This document shows, one piece after another, positions 1 through 13,100 of a DNA stretch of 64,000 nt. Origin of the DNA: Distichodus sexfasciatus (Eukaryota; Chordata; Actinopteri; Characiformes; Distichodontidae). The stretch lies in NCBI GenBank assembly GCA_032718565.1, contig JAVGVS010000021.1, forward strand, positions 2,679,384 through 2,743,383, given 5' to 3'. A program made the translations under genes and the position numbers. The stretch's first letter is position 1. The number at the start of each line of letters is the position of its first letter. Below the pieces are notes generated by a model. That model was not told where the DNA came from and did not search any database. It worked only from the letters and a program-made list of their open reading frames with translations.

Positions 1-2230
1 GATGATGGGTAATATCGAAAAATGTGTAAAAGTTCATTTTTTAAAAATACGTCTAACAGCTGACACTAACTTGGTGTCTGTTGGATGCGTTTAAAATATC
101 TTGATTATCTGAATTTAATAGTGCCTTACATGATATGCATTGCATTGCTCAGCTTTTCAGAGATTAAATGCTTAATGTTATAAATATTCATAAAACTTTA
201 TGTATGCATTCCCCACCATGATGTTATATTTTTTCAAATATTTTACTAGAATAATTGTGTGTTATTGTAGCTTTAATAAATTGAGTTCACTTCTGAACCC
301 ATACCTTTTCAATTTGTAATGACTCATTTGTGATAATATTCTCTGTGTCTTATACCTAAAACTCCAGTTTTATGATGTATCTGTATTACCTTACTTTAAA
401 AAATGTGATTTCCTCTTGCGGTTGAAAGGTTTAGGTGGACCTATTCCTCTTTTCTCTTTTTTCTTTTCCCTCTCTTGCTCATCCACTGTTGAGTTCAGAC
501 CTTGGCTAACCTCTCTTGATATCTCATCATTCTATTAGTCAGTTCCTGCCTGCTTTACCAAATCTCCAAGGAGATTCACTTTGACCTCTTTTGCTACTCT
601 TCATTTCCACTCAAGGACAAAATGTTCCTCAAATACTTGTATCTGCAGGATAATTTTTATTGGAATATTTATCCTTCAGTGTGGCGTCATAATTACTGTT
701 ATATAACAAGATTGGCTATATTATCTGTAAGATATTTTGTTGAGCACCAATTAATTCTTTAGGCAGGTATTTTAAGCTTAATGCAATGATTTTTTAAAAT
801 TGTATTCTCCAATTCTTAGGAGGACCTGCCAGAAGCCTTTAACTAGGGAAGTTGGCAACCTCAGTTTTCTAAGCTCATTGCAAAGCTTCCAGGTACCATC
901 TGTCTTTAGTACATGACTGTGGGGCTCCAACAGGTCTGTGTGACTCTCAATCATTCAGTGACTCTCAATCATTTCTTTTTCCAGCTAGCGGGTTACTACT
1001 CCTGGAGGCAATTTGTTTGTGGGGGTGGGCAGTTGTGGGTTGATGTGGTGTTCAGTCAGGGGTTGAGATGAGTACATCCTGATACTGAGGGACAAGTTGT
1101 TGCTGTTGTGCTTGGCTTGGGGTTGTGGGCTGATTTCTGCTGTTGATTTCTGTTTTTGTTAAACCCCATTGTGCAAAGAGGAAAATTACTTTATTGCCAT
1201 TGAATACGTTTCATTTCAAGAGGTGAACATCTAATGTCCTTCATTTAATCTGTGATAGAAATACATACCATTGTAAAGCTGAAAGCAAATGTTTTGGATA
1301 TTAAAAAATAATAACAAATAATCCTTTAAACAGTACAGTATGTTTCCTATTAGTAATCTGAGCCCATCATCAGACACATTATCTCCTTTCTAGAACACTT
1401 GCTTATAGTTTGGATTTAATTTGGCATGAAAGCATATTTATTGGGTTGAACATGGACATGCAATAATTGATGGGTGTCACATTATATAAGCTGTAAAAAT
1501 TAGATTAAAAAAATAAAAATTAGACATAAGCCCAGAATCACCAATGAACTTTCAATCAAAGTTGAATAGTCTAAGACAAATTCTATACAAATTCTGAGGA
1601 TGTTAGCATAACAAGCAATAGCAATTCTCATAGACCAACAAAAAAGTAGTTTAAGAGATCCCTGAGGACAAGCAGTTGCATTTGTTTTAGGGATGACTTA
1701 AAATAAGCACTTTTTCACAATGTGGACTTTTTCCTCATACCTATTGAAGTAGCTGTGCAAATGACCTGTACTAGTGATCTGTGGCTTGTTAGCTTGATTC
1801 CTAGGCCAGTAATGAATATAAGACTTTACAGACAACGTTTATACCACCAACCTTGGATGGATAGCTGACCCTGCAGTGTGTTCCCAGCTTCCTCTAATAT
1901 CCTCTGTCGGCTTATGAGAATTTGTTAAGATATGTAAACATTGACCAATAATTCTATCTTCTGGTGCTCTGCCGTGGTAGGCAGGATTGAAAATGTTGCT
2001 CCCATTCTTCTATGTTAATGCCCAGTTGACCTTTTGAATAGTTTAAATGTGGTGTAAATGCCTGTGGCATGATTCTTACACAAGGGTGCTTAAACTTAAT
2101 CTCATTTTAGCATTGCCATTTTTAGCGGACAAGCACTATCTGACTGCTCATTCTGTTGGCAGTGTTTTATTTAAGAGAAAAAAGTAATTATCAAATTGAA
2201 TATCTTTGGTGATAATCTCTGCTACAACAA
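1..2230. other. Intergenic AT-rich DNA
   Basis: No coding exon, RNA gene or recognisable transposon was found on either strand. A short tandem duplication (TGACTCTCAATCATT, twice) lies near 940-980. The stretch belongs to the gene-poor region downstream of the cadherin gene. Confidence 0.6.
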
Positions 2231-2422
2231 TACATTCATTCATTATCCGACTATGGCTTTAGACTATGGAAGGAAACCAGATCACCTGGAGGAAACCCAC
2301 ACGAACACTTGGAAAGCATGCAAACTCCACACAGAAAGACCCTACGGCCATCGCTGGGGTTCGAACCCAGGACCTTCTCGCTGTGAGGTGGCAGCGCTAA
2401 CCACTGCGCCACCGTGCCACCC
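2231..2422 (-). mobile_element. V-SINE-type tRNA-derived SINE, 3'-shortened copy
   Basis: Read on the minus strand, the copy starts with a tRNA-like head: GGTGGCGCAGTGGTTAGCG resembles box A, and GGGTTCGAACCCA resembles box B. The conserved central SINE domain follows (TGTGTGGAGTTTGCATG, then GTGTGGGTTTCCTCC). It ends in a short GAATGAATGAATG-like tail. The head plus central domain fits the V-SINE superfamily of fishes. The family name is from memory; the motifs are visible. It encodes no protein and depended on a LINE for retroposition. Confidence 0.8.
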
Positions 2423-3539
2423 TACAACACTACATTTAGCAAAAATAACTAGTCTTTCAAAAGTTGTCTTAACCATCATAAGTTTATTTGAAATGTGTTA
2501 CTTCACATCTGAATTTGCTGTGGACTTTGTAATTTTTCTGCTTTTTGAATGTTATACTCAGCATGATTTTATATTTATATATATATAGACTAAACCAAAT
2601 ATAAACTAAACACTGTGTCCTACAGTGGTAAGATAATTTAATTTAAAAAAGGTACTTCATATTAACACCAACACTATTCATATTAACAAATAAGGCAACA
2701 TGTCACTTTGACAAAAAGTGTAGTTTTTATGATGTTTTAGTCACTTTGTAAGTTATTACTCCTCTTCACATATTCAATATTGTTATATAGGGTTACTGAC
2801 CACTGAAAGACATTATCAACTTTCTGTTATATTAAAATGGTAAATTGATATCTATGTAGGTCTATTATTTTATGATATACAGTATTAACGTACATTATTT
2901 AAAGTTAATTTAATTGTAACTGGTCGAAACAATTGAAAGAAGATGGGTTTTCTCCCTTTCCCCTCTTCTGCAGCAACAGTAGTTCCTTTTATGTTTTTAT
3001 GTAATTTTTATCTTATTTGAGATGATGAGACATTGAGGCCCATTTTCTTCACAGTGGCATGGGACCTCTGCTGTCACAAGGCAGGCTTGAGCTAAAGAGC
3101 TATTAAAATAGGAATCTTTTTCCTTGGCTTGCTCCCTGGGACTTGTTGGGTAGTTCATTAACCAAGCTGTCTTGGGAGGGGGGCCTGTGCAGATACGATC
3201 TGCAGTATTGATGGTGGGTTGTGGTAGCTGAGACCTCTGCGCTCCTCAAGGAGTCTGGAGTCATTTCATGATGTGGGCCACAATTTTAGCAGCTTTTAAC
3301 ATGGCAATAAATGGTTTACATACCACGTTTTATTCCCCATCTATTCCTACTGATGAAATATTTAAAATATTAAGTATTAAATTAAATATTAAATATTCAT
3401 CTGCGTTTTTTTTTTTTTTTTTTGAGTCTCATTGCTCATTTTTATGTGAGTTACTCCTGGAATTTAATCTTATACATGGACACAAGTATGACATATTATA
3501 AAATATTTCTTAATGTTTTAATCTGGGATGTTTTGTTAA
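2423..3539. other. Intergenic AT-rich DNA with a poly-T run
   Basis: No gene is visible. A run of about 19 T lies near 3404-3423. The last 8 bases (TTTGTTAA, 3532-3539) are the left target-site duplication of the adjacent hAT element. Confidence 0.6.
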
Positions 3540-5322
3540 CAGAGGTGGAAAGAGTACTGAAAATTTGTACTCAAGTACAAGTACTGTTACATTGGTTAAA
3601 ATGTACTCAATTACAAGTAAAAGTACTGGTGTTAAAAAAATACTTGAGTAAAAGTACAAAGTAGGGGAGACCGGGTATGGTTGTAACACATTTTTCTTCA
3701 GCACCTAAAACTGTTTTTTTTTTTTTTTTTTAAGTTACAGTTCTGGAACTTTTAGGCAAAGTACCCACATTTGTCTACTACAAGTGGCAACCATTTAAAT
3801 CTCCTCAACTATATCACAGAATTTGTGAGATTATGACAAATACAGAGTGTACCTTTGTTACTGGGGTAGGTTGTAACAGGTAGACAAAATGCAGAAAAAC
3901 AATGGAACTCCATGTGATAAACAGGGTAGGTTTGAAAATAGATTCACCAACATATGTTGTATAACATAAAATCCATTCTTCACATAGAGAATGAAGATCA
4001 TATTAATGTTTTAAACTTAAAATATAAAAAAGCATAACGTTTATACTTTGTGTGTGTGTATTTGTGTCTCTCGGGGGGAGAGAGAGAGCTGAAGAGTCAC
4101 ACACACGAAGATGAAATGAATGAACATGGACATGTCTACTAGCCCCGTACCACAGAACAATTTTTTTTTAGAGAACATGGCTTTGTTCTCTACTTGTTAC
4201 AACCTACCCCACCACTGTCATCCATTGCTTAGCTAGCTGTATTAGCATGGTGCTTTGACATTAGCAAGGGAGAGCTACACCATTCTTTACTAGAGAAACT
4301 GTAGTTTGACCTGATATAACTCATACAACGTTATCTACAACGGTAAAACGTTTTTTTTTAAGTTACTTTCTTAGCTCAAACTTTGATTTTTTCTCCTTGC
4401 TCCGGAAGAAATTGCACCAACGACTTAAAAATGTCCATGTGTGATCGTAAAGGAAGTCTGCGGAGACTGAAACTGTCACTTGGTGGTGTTACAACTCTCC
4501 CCGTGTTACGACCATACCCGGTCTCCCCCAACTCTTCTCAAAAACTACTCAGAGTACTAATTACTTTTTAACCGATGGATGTTTTATTGCGTCGTCAATA
4601 GCGGGCATTCGATTCGATTCACCAGTATAAAATATCTACGTTCAAAGCACATTTCTCAGATGAACGAGGTATAGAAAGGCAATTCGTTTTGTAAATAAAT
4701 GTAGATATAAAGCAAGAATTTTGTTTGTTAAAACAATGACAAAAATGTTTTTGAACATGCATAGAACAGTTTAAACTTTTCCCAATACACTGCGACCAAC
4801 AGGCAGGTAAGTGTCTTAAACTCTTAGACATAATGTCATTTCTGTCACACTTCACTTTCTGAACCTTTTGTTCAGTTTCAGCAAGAGCTGGTTTTCTAAA
4901 TTAACAGAGTCTATCCGGCATCGTTTGGCTCCATTTTCTTCATTTTGGCTTCTTTGTTTCCAAATCTTCAGTCTATAAATTAGTTTGTACTCCACTGTGT
5001 AGTACCTCCAGACACCTGTGGCTGCTGCTGCAGCGGAGTTTATTCTTTGCTTATGTCATAGATTAATTGGCACGGTCCCGATTGCACAGCCTTATTGGCT
5101 GCAAAGATGCAGATGAAAGGTTTGAATATTAATTCAAATTGTGGGCGTACTCAGTAGCGACTTTTGATTTTATAAGTAGCAAAGTAGATTACATGGTGTA
5201 AATTGTACTCAAGTACGAGTAAAATTACACACTTAAAAAACTACTCATAAAAGTACAAGTACCCAAAAAATCTACTTAATTACAGTAACGTGAGTATTTG
5301 TAATTTGTTACTTCCACCCCTG
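3540..5322. mobile_element. Non-autonomous hAT-type DNA transposon
   Basis: The left end begins CAGAGGTGGAAAGAGTACT and the right end finishes GTTACTTCCACCCCTG. This gives an imperfect terminal inverted repeat of the CAGRGGTGGAA type seen in fish hAT elements. The flanks are TTTGTTAA (3532-3539) and TTTGTGAA (5323-5330), an 8-bp target-site duplication with one mismatch, the length expected for hAT. Both ends carry many ACTCAAGTAC-like sub-terminal motifs on both strands. There is no transposase frame, so it must have been moved in trans. A second transposon is nested at 3664-4528; without it the element would be about 0.9 kb. Confidence 0.85.
3664..4528. mobile_element. Nested 865-bp TIR transposon, family not identified
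   Basis: It is bounded by 26-bp terminal inverted repeats with one mismatch: GGGGAGACCGGGTATGG... at 3664-3689 and its complement at 4503-4528. A second inverted pair lies inside (3861-3883 and 4190-4212, 21 of 23 bases matching, core GGGGTAGGTTGTAACA). On either side of it are two halves of the hAT element, whose sequence resumes with an AAAACTACTCAGAGTACTAATT motif. No transposase frame is present. I could not define a target-site duplication, so the superfamily is open. Confidence 0.8.
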
Positions 5323-6390
5323 TTTGTGAAACATCCACACTATTTACTGGAAACTACAGTATTTTCTATTCCTTTTCGGAATGAAACATTATTTGGAACA
5401 TACATTTACCTAATATCCTATATTTTATCGGTAAAACTGCCACTGAACTTCTCAGGTTCATTTAAGGTCTAGAAAACTAGTAAGCTTAACACATTGTAGA
5501 AGTGGCATTACTGGATTATTTACAGCATGCATGTATTATTTTTATTTTGTATTAATGTGTCCATTAAGCTCCAGCATATTGAGGCAAAATATTTAAGAGG
5601 ATTCAATTTTGTGGTAGAAATTAAGAAGCAATTTAAGGCTCTGGCCTAGATCACTTTTCACAGTGTTTGCTTTATGGCTGAGTTTGTCTTCTTCAGCAGT
5701 AAAGTACTAGACACATTCAAACATGTTCCTCTAATTCCTTCTCATCCCTGCATATTAGTTTTGCTGGTTAAGTGGGGCAGGATTTCTCCTTGCAGATGCA
5801 TCAAATTCTCACTCAGAATCTCTTTCTAATTCAGAATGAAAGCTAATAACAGTTTTAAACTTTGAAGGGGTTATTAAAAGTGAGAAAACAAGTTCGACAC
5901 AGGGCTGTCCCCTGTTGAGAAATAATCACAAAGCACCAGGATGCCAACGGCTCCAAAGAGCTTCCATCTGGATCTTTCTTTGAATGATTTGATTCAAACA
6001 AGAAGAAGCTGTGTGAGTAATACAGTGAGTTACTAAATGAGGTGGTGAATGTATTGTGTTGAGAGTTAAACAGTGGTGTCCCACTAATATCTACTTTAAC
6101 AAAGATGATACACCTCATCTTTCACATGATGTTAGAATATTACCAAGAACAAGATTGATGAAAACACGAGAGAAAGTGGTGACATAAAATCTATCCTCTG
6201 GTGTTTGGACTATGGGGTAGGGTCACAAGAAGGAAGGCTTCTAAGAAAAACATCTAAACTTGACTAACCTTAACAAAGAAAAAAATATCAAGTATCCCAA
6301 AAGCATGTACGAAAATGTGGTATGGTTAGGGGTTTTTCATCCTAATTAGTTAATCATTTCATTGATGTATTGCAACATACAATGGTTGCA
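5323..6390. other. Intergenic DNA
   Basis: No gene or RNA is recognised. It begins with TTTGTGAA, the right target-site copy of the hAT element. Confidence 0.55.
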
Positions 6391-6394
6391 ACAT

Positions 6395-6690
6395 ACACTG
6401 GGGTTGTTTTCTTCAGGTTAAACTGGAACTTTAGTCAAGGTGAAGGGAATTATGAACAGCTCTAAATACCAGTCAATTTTGGCCAAAACTTAAGTTTTGG
6501 AGTGGCCTAGCCAGAGCCCAGAACTAAATCCAAGTGAAAATCTGTAGAGTGACCTAAAGAGGGCTGGGAACAGGAGATGCCCTCACAATCTGACAGATTT
6601 GGAACACTTACAAGGAAGAGTGGGCAAATAGTGGGCAAAGTCGAGATGTGGCATGCTGAAAAAACCCAAACCAAAAGATTCAGTGCTGTA
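6395..6690 (+). pseudogene. Tc1-like transposase C-terminal remnant
   Basis: Conceptual translation around 6500-6660 gives fragments such as WPSQSPELNPSENL, SDLKRAG, RRCPHNLTDLEHL and KSRCGML. These match the conserved C-terminal end of fish Tc1/mariner transposases, the part holding the last acidic catalytic region. Stops (for example directly after SENL) and frame changes break it. No paired terminal inverted repeats were found nearby, so it is an old truncated fragment. Confidence 0.75.
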
Positions 6691-8022
6691 ATAAAATCAA
6701 AAGGACTGTACTGTATTTATACTGTAATGTATTTCCACTGTTACAAGTATACTTAGTGGTAGTTGCTTGTTTCATTAACAAGCATAATCAGTATAAGCCT
6801 TGCTTGTGTATTGATGATGCATAAGATCAATGTAAAGCACAAAGTTGTTGGGTTTCATGCATGCCTATTGTTGTTGTGTGTACATGCAGGTTTTAGGTAT
6901 ATGTGATGATCACCTAGTCCCACAAAAGGCAGAAAAAACTACAATGTTCAGAATGTTCTGCTTTTGAAATGGCATTTTGGTATATCAGGACCAGCTGTCA
7001 TAGAGGAAAAATACAAGAAATGTTTCATCATTATTGAATATCTTAACAAAATATAACACCCCTATTATCTTAGCTAAAATAATATACTTTGTATACACAC
7101 ATTGCTAGAATAACCTGTGTTTGCCATGTTGTCACACTTTAATTCCAATATTTTTTTTTCATTGTATTTTAGTTTTTCATTTCTTTTGCTTCAAAAAAAT
7201 GTATAAAATACTTTGTTTGCACACACACACACACACACAATGCACCCGTAATGCTCTGAAGGACATATATTGTGCACATTCTTTACTCAGAGCATATTGA
7301 AGCAATTCTGGCTTCAGAATGGAAAGCAGAAAATCTTTTTACAAAATTCCTGCAAATGACGCCAATCGCTTCCCATGATACATGTTTGCCATTTATGTGT
7401 GAAAGTAAAAATGGAAGGAGTAGAATTCCTTTCAGTGGAACCACAAATTTTTCGCTTGCATCATGCATTCTTTTAAAACGGGAAGATGCAGCTTTTTAGC
7501 GTATGTAATATCATCATCCTCTTGAAGTTTTTATTCCTTTTCCTGTGTTTATACAAATAGACACTGACTACTGAATTCACTTTCTACAAGACCTAGTATA
7601 GCTACACAAATGGTACCTTCTTTTGAGTCTTTCCAATTTGTACATTTATGCTTAAAGCAGTCATACACATGGACATCATTCTTGGCAATTAATTTGAAGC
7701 AGATCTGGGTTTGGACATCACTTGAATGGGAGAATGACTAGAAAAGCTGGTTGTTGATGTTAGTGTTCTTGATAGGACCATTCTATGGTCTGTGTGGATT
7801 TCAGTGTCCCGGGACAGTGATGGTGATGGTGAATTATTTTGCTGTTCAGATAACAGGGAAAATGAGGTGTCGGCTCTGAGATCATAAAAGGCAGATGAGT
7901 ATCTTTCTAAATCAGTAGGGATGGAACCCAGATGTCTTGCTGAAATTACCCATCATGTCCCTGTCAAATCTGGCCTCATAATCATCACCTGTCTTCAACT
8001 CCTAAATTCTCTCCTGCCCCTT
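6691..8022. other. Intergenic DNA with a short (CA)n
   Basis: A CA dinucleotide run lies at about 7219-7240. The open frame near 7272-7499 has no recognisable protein features and is probably chance. No other feature is seen. Confidence 0.55.
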
Positions 8023-8362
8023 CATGGCACGGTGGCACAGTGGTTACCGCTGCCGCCTCACAACGAGAAGGTCCTGGGTTCGATACCCGGGTTGGTCGTA
8101 GGGCTTTCTGTGTGGAGTTTGCATGCTTTCCCTGTGTTAATGTGGGTTTCCTCTGGGTGGTCCTGTTTCCTCCCACAGTCCAATAGCATACACTATAGGT
8201 TAATTGGCTAATTTAAATTTGTCCCGTAATGTGTGAATGGGAGTGTGATTGTGTGTGTGTCTGTGCCCTGCGTAGTGTTGGCGCTTCCCCAGGGTTGGTC
8301 CCTGCCTTCCGCTGGTAGTTCCCACCATAGGCTCTGGTCCCCCACCCTTTCACCAGCTAATG
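8023..8362 (+). mobile_element. V-SINE-type SINE, nearly full length
   Basis: The tRNA-like head is GGCACGGTGGCACAGTGG, then a box B-like GGGTTCGATACCC near 8075-8095. The central domain follows (TGTGTGGAGTTTGCATG and TCCTCCCACAGTCCAA). The 3' body contains TTAATTGGCTAATTT and GTGTGTGTCTGTGCCC. Open frames across it are by-products of the SINE. Confidence 0.85.
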
Positions 8363-9965
8363 TGTGGTAAGTGTACTGGTACAGAATAGCTGCTGTAGCA
8401 TCAACCAGGTTGAGCTGCATGTTGGTGCAGGTTGAAGTAGCTCTACCATATTTCTGTAAAGCACTTGAGAGTTTACAAAAAAGCTATATAAGTACTATAT
8501 AGATTCACTACATTATCAACTTCACCCTGGATTTGCTTATGATAAAGGACTCTAGTTATTTGCACATCTAAGAAAATGTTATAAGAGTGTGGTTTAAGGA
8601 CTACATAAGAGCTGCACTAATAACTCAACTTACAGTAATAATGTTATTTCTTTCAGTAGATGACACTACTTAGCCATAACATGATACCAAATATGACCTA
8701 AAAGCAGAAGTTCTGACACTTCCTGGAGTGTATTGTGGTTATAGTGACTGATTTAAAGTGATTCTTGAGAATTCTAATCAAATATTCTTTTGTGTTGCAT
8801 TGTAGTTGAGGTTGATCCTTGAATTGCCAGAAGTGTTTTTACAGTGCCTGACAAGGAAATGAGAGACTGGAACTCAAACCTGAGTGGAGTGTTTTAGCAA
8901 TGTGAAAATTAGATACTAAAGAACTGAACCTGCTTTAATGTCATGACACAACTTCCAGCAGTCTTCGGTTTAAGGATGATATTAGTGTACCACCCTGCTT
9001 GCTGGTTCTGAAACATGCTTCAGAGGTATTAAGGAGTTGATCTTCTTAAGGTATGATATGTGAGCCATGACAAGAATTGTGTACTAATTACAGCAATTGT
9101 GACAACACAAATCCAATGTGAAACACACACAGTATTGCTTTTGCATTTGTTCATGGAATAGCAATGTGTGCTTTTTACAAGAGTGTAAGACCACCACCTT
9201 CATATAAATTGTCACAATTTCATTCTTGGGGCAGCTGCCCAGGTAGACAGCTTTTACCGCAGCATTTGCATGGTACAGAGACATTGACTGGCACAAATGG
9301 AAGCCACCTAAGACAGCTGTCTTCTCCTCCGTTATTTTTGCCATCCTTCAAGGTGGTCTGGCATGTACCCTTCGCAGTCCTATTATTTTGTTCTCCATGC
9401 AAGAGATGGATATGGATTTCTGACTTATGATTTAAGATAAAGATACTTGTGAATATGTCACAGCCTGTTGTGTCTCTCCTGTTGAGTTGACGGACGCATT
9501 TAAGCTTGTCGGTTGCCAAACGTCATCCTAATACATAATTTTAACTCAGTGTAGTAAAATAACTGGACAAGTGGCATGTGAAATGTGTTGCAAGCTACGG
9601 TAGGGATACAGAGAAAAATTGCTGGTCGAGGTTCTAATGTATGTTGAGATCACAACACACACAAACAAAATGCTTAATGAGATGCCACCCAATGAGGTAG
9701 GTACAGTTGAAGGACAGAATCAGCTGTCTCCAACATGAGAAGCATCAGTAGACACTAACAGCTGCTTGTATTACTGTAGCCAGAGGCATAAGCAACAGCT
9801 ATAGCTCCTACAGAAACATTAGTGCTATGGAACTAAACCTTATCATCAATGCGTAAAGAAGTTGGAGCCGATCTGAGCTATTCATACTATTACGGTTTCC
9901 CAGTGTCATGTATTTTTCTCCTTTCTTTCCTTAATATTTGACTCTTTTACACTGCTATATGCAGC
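8363..9965. other. Intergenic DNA
   Basis: Overlapping open frames on both strands at 9084-9519 show no domain, signal peptide or splice support. I treat them as chance. Confidence 0.5.
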
Positions 9966-10154
9966 ATATGTGACCCGATCTGCCATAATGAGTTTTGTTT
10001 TTTGGTCTTATATGAAAGGAAAGGTCTTCAAAATTAATCTGGTCTCCAAAAAAGAAAAATCGCTATTTTTGTGATGTTTTTCAACATAATCGGCCCGTAT
10101 CTAAATAAATAGAACGCTGACTTCCGACTCATTACGGCAGATCGGGTCACATAT
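9966..10154. mobile_element. 189-bp MITE with 28-bp terminal inverted repeats
   Basis: Left terminus 9966-9993 starts ATATGTGACCCGATCTGCC. The right terminus 10127-10154 is its reverse complement with one mismatch. The AT-rich core has no coding capacity. Size and structure fit a miniature inverted-repeat transposable element. The superfamily and target-site duplication are unresolved, because the outer ATAT could be part of the repeat or of the duplicated target. Confidence 0.8.
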
Positions 10155-13100
10155 CTACTTTAGCCTGACAAAGAAGAAAGCCCAGTGAGTTTACAAAAAA
10201 ACATAATTTATTACTGACTCATTAGTGGACTGAATTTAGTTCTCGTTATACTCCTGATGTGTTATCGGAAATTTAGAATACCTCAAAATATCAACTATGG
10301 AAGTGAGAAGTCATTCAGGTACTTGTCCAAGTTCAGACTCATGTTTTCCATCTCTGACTCAATCAGGCTTAGGCTTCTGTTATTAACTAACTGATGTTAA
10401 AATGGTCAGCCAGACCCAAAGCCTGAGCTTTTTGTTTCTTCAATTTTTAAAATGAAATGTAGAGCAGTCATCATTCTTTAACCTTTGGTAATTTATTAGT
10501 CCTGTAACACTTTTCAATGGTATTTTTTCACATTTCATCAGTTAAATTTTCAGCAGAACAAAGCCTTGTTTTGAACAGTTTATTTAACCATCCTATTGAG
10601 AGAGAGAACACAGTAGATCTGAAAGATGCTGTGGAGGACTCCAACTGAGTCTCTGCTTTGTAAAGCAGCTTTAATATATCTTTTATTGCAATATACATGT
10701 GGTTAATATACCGTATACATAATATCATGCCTCTGCAAATGTACAGTGGAGCTCTCTCCACGTAAGATGTATGATACTAGTATCAAATACATCACACAGA
10801 TTAGGTTTTGGGCATTCAATTAAAAACTCAATATTGATAATAGTACAACTTCAGAATTCTCGCCACTTCCATACTAAATAAAATGGTACTTAAGTGCTCC
10901 TATAACAGAGCAGAAAATGGGAGAGAGTAAATAAAACAGCACACACTCTGAAAGCCAAAGCAGTTTTGTTGCTGGTACTTAAATATAAGAACCACAAGAA
11001 ATATTGGCAATTGATAGTCAAAAATAAAGATGGCTACTTACTCAACTTACTAAAACCTGTATTAAAATGCTTTATTACCATTTGGTGCCGTTTGTGTTGT
11101 GTTTCAATGTTCAAATGTACATTTTGTATCCCGAAGGTTTCATGTTCTGGCGTTGTCAGATTATGATAGAGAATTCATTTTCACATGCCTCCTTCCTTTG
11201 TGACGAGCAGGGTTTTTGAACTTTCCCATTCACAAATACAGAGTTTCAAGAGCTATTATTCTCAGACTGGACAAGTGGCATTTATAACTGGTCACCTTTT
11301 CCTCAAGTCCAGATTTTATTATTAGAGCCTCTCAATCATCATTATGGGTGCAACTGTGTTTCTGCACAAGCAGATAGTTTTGGCGGCTGGTATTTAGTGT
11401 TTAGAATTACTTGAAACAGACTGTGCAAACACTACTGATGAATTGATGGTACTACAGTTGTAATTAAATGGCACAAACAAATTTCATTTTTAACTGGCTG
11501 GTAGGTTCATAAGCAATAGGTTGACAGCTGGGTTTGTTTGTTTTGCCTTTGTAGAAAAGCCAATACAGCCATTTTTTAAGTCTTCAATTAAATTTTTTCG
11601 GATTGTATACACTGGTCTTGAGAGAGAAATGCTGCAAACGAACAAGAATTATTTTCCTAATTATATATGCACTGAATTGAATAGAGTGGACTGAAATTTA
11701 AAGCACATGGCCAAATGTAAGGCCACTTGTTAATTATGGTCTTTGATAATGTGTTTTGAGTTGTGTGTGGTTGAAAAAGATCTTTATTGCACAGTGCTTA
11801 CAATCATTTTATTCTTTTTTGCAGTGTGATAACTAGAATTATTTTTGGGTTTGTAAATGTGTGTGGTTATAAGTGCCTTTGCAAAAAATGGAGGACCAGT
11901 GGTGACCATGCAAAACACAGTAAAAGGATGAAACATCTCCTCAACAGGTGCATGCGAGAATGGATTGGTTAGGGCTGAGGAGGATAAAGAAGTCGGATTC
12001 TTGTGGATGGACAGGAAATACATTGGAGAAGCCACAATACACTATTGGAGATAATTTTATGCTACAAAATATTTTTCAATCAAAAAACTTGTAAATGTTG
12101 ATACATACACTACTTTTTATCTGTAAGCCTCCTTGCTGTGGTCCTTACATATATATTTTTGCAGGTTTAGTTAGTTGCATGTTGGCAAGTCTGGTAAAAT
12201 AGCTGACTATCTGATACCTTTGTCATAGTCGGTGTGACAAATCATATTTGTCTGTCAGTGATTCACTTGCTAATGGAGCAGAGCAGAAACGCTGTCAACA
12301 TGTGTGGGTGCCTGTTGCATTTCTGACACATTGCTGCATACATACAGTATCTTCATGTGCAAAACCTGAGATTCAGTGTTTGTACAAAAAATCTGTTTTC
12401 ACGTTTGTGCTTCATGAAACCATTTAAAATTTAAATTAAAACTTACAGCCCTATACAACAACCAAATCCAATCTAGTGAAGGCAGAAGATTATAGCGTAA
12501 GAGTTCCTGCACTGTATACCTGCTCTTGTGAAGGAAATCATTGTAATTGCAAACAGTAGAAGACCATGGTCTATTAGCCAGAATCATTTTATTGTGTTGC
12601 TAACACAAGCCGAATGAGACTTTGCTAATGGGCTGTAATTCCCCACAGGTGTTTTAATGGTTGTTGTTTGGACATGGTTGGACTTGTTCAGTACAGGCTG
12701 GAAATTGCTTAGCCTCTGGCCTCTTCCTATTAATGAGCTTTGATTTCTTTTAAGAGGTGTCCACTGTAGCCTTCAGAACTTTTTTTGTTCTGTTTTTCCA
12801 GGAATGCTTAGGTTGTATTTTATTTAGTCATTGTAGGCATGGTAGAAAGGGCCAGTTGTAGAGAAGATAAATCATCCTTGGTAGGTGGCAGAGTGACCTC
12901 AAGGTCAAAGCAGTTTTTGTAATTATTTGAAGTACCAAACATGAAATGTGAATAGCCACCTATCAGGTTATTAATAATTCAATTACATGCATTAGGTAAA
13001 GCTATGCATATAGATACTAATATTTTAATAATAATACTATAAATACTATTAAAAACAAAAATCGATAGGTTGCATTGGTATGTTTGGCTTTTTTCCAGTA

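Noticed and set aside
2340..2422. tRNA gene suggested by box A and box B sequences
   Set aside because: The same head is attached to the V-SINE central domain here and at seven other places, and a full clover-leaf is not formed.
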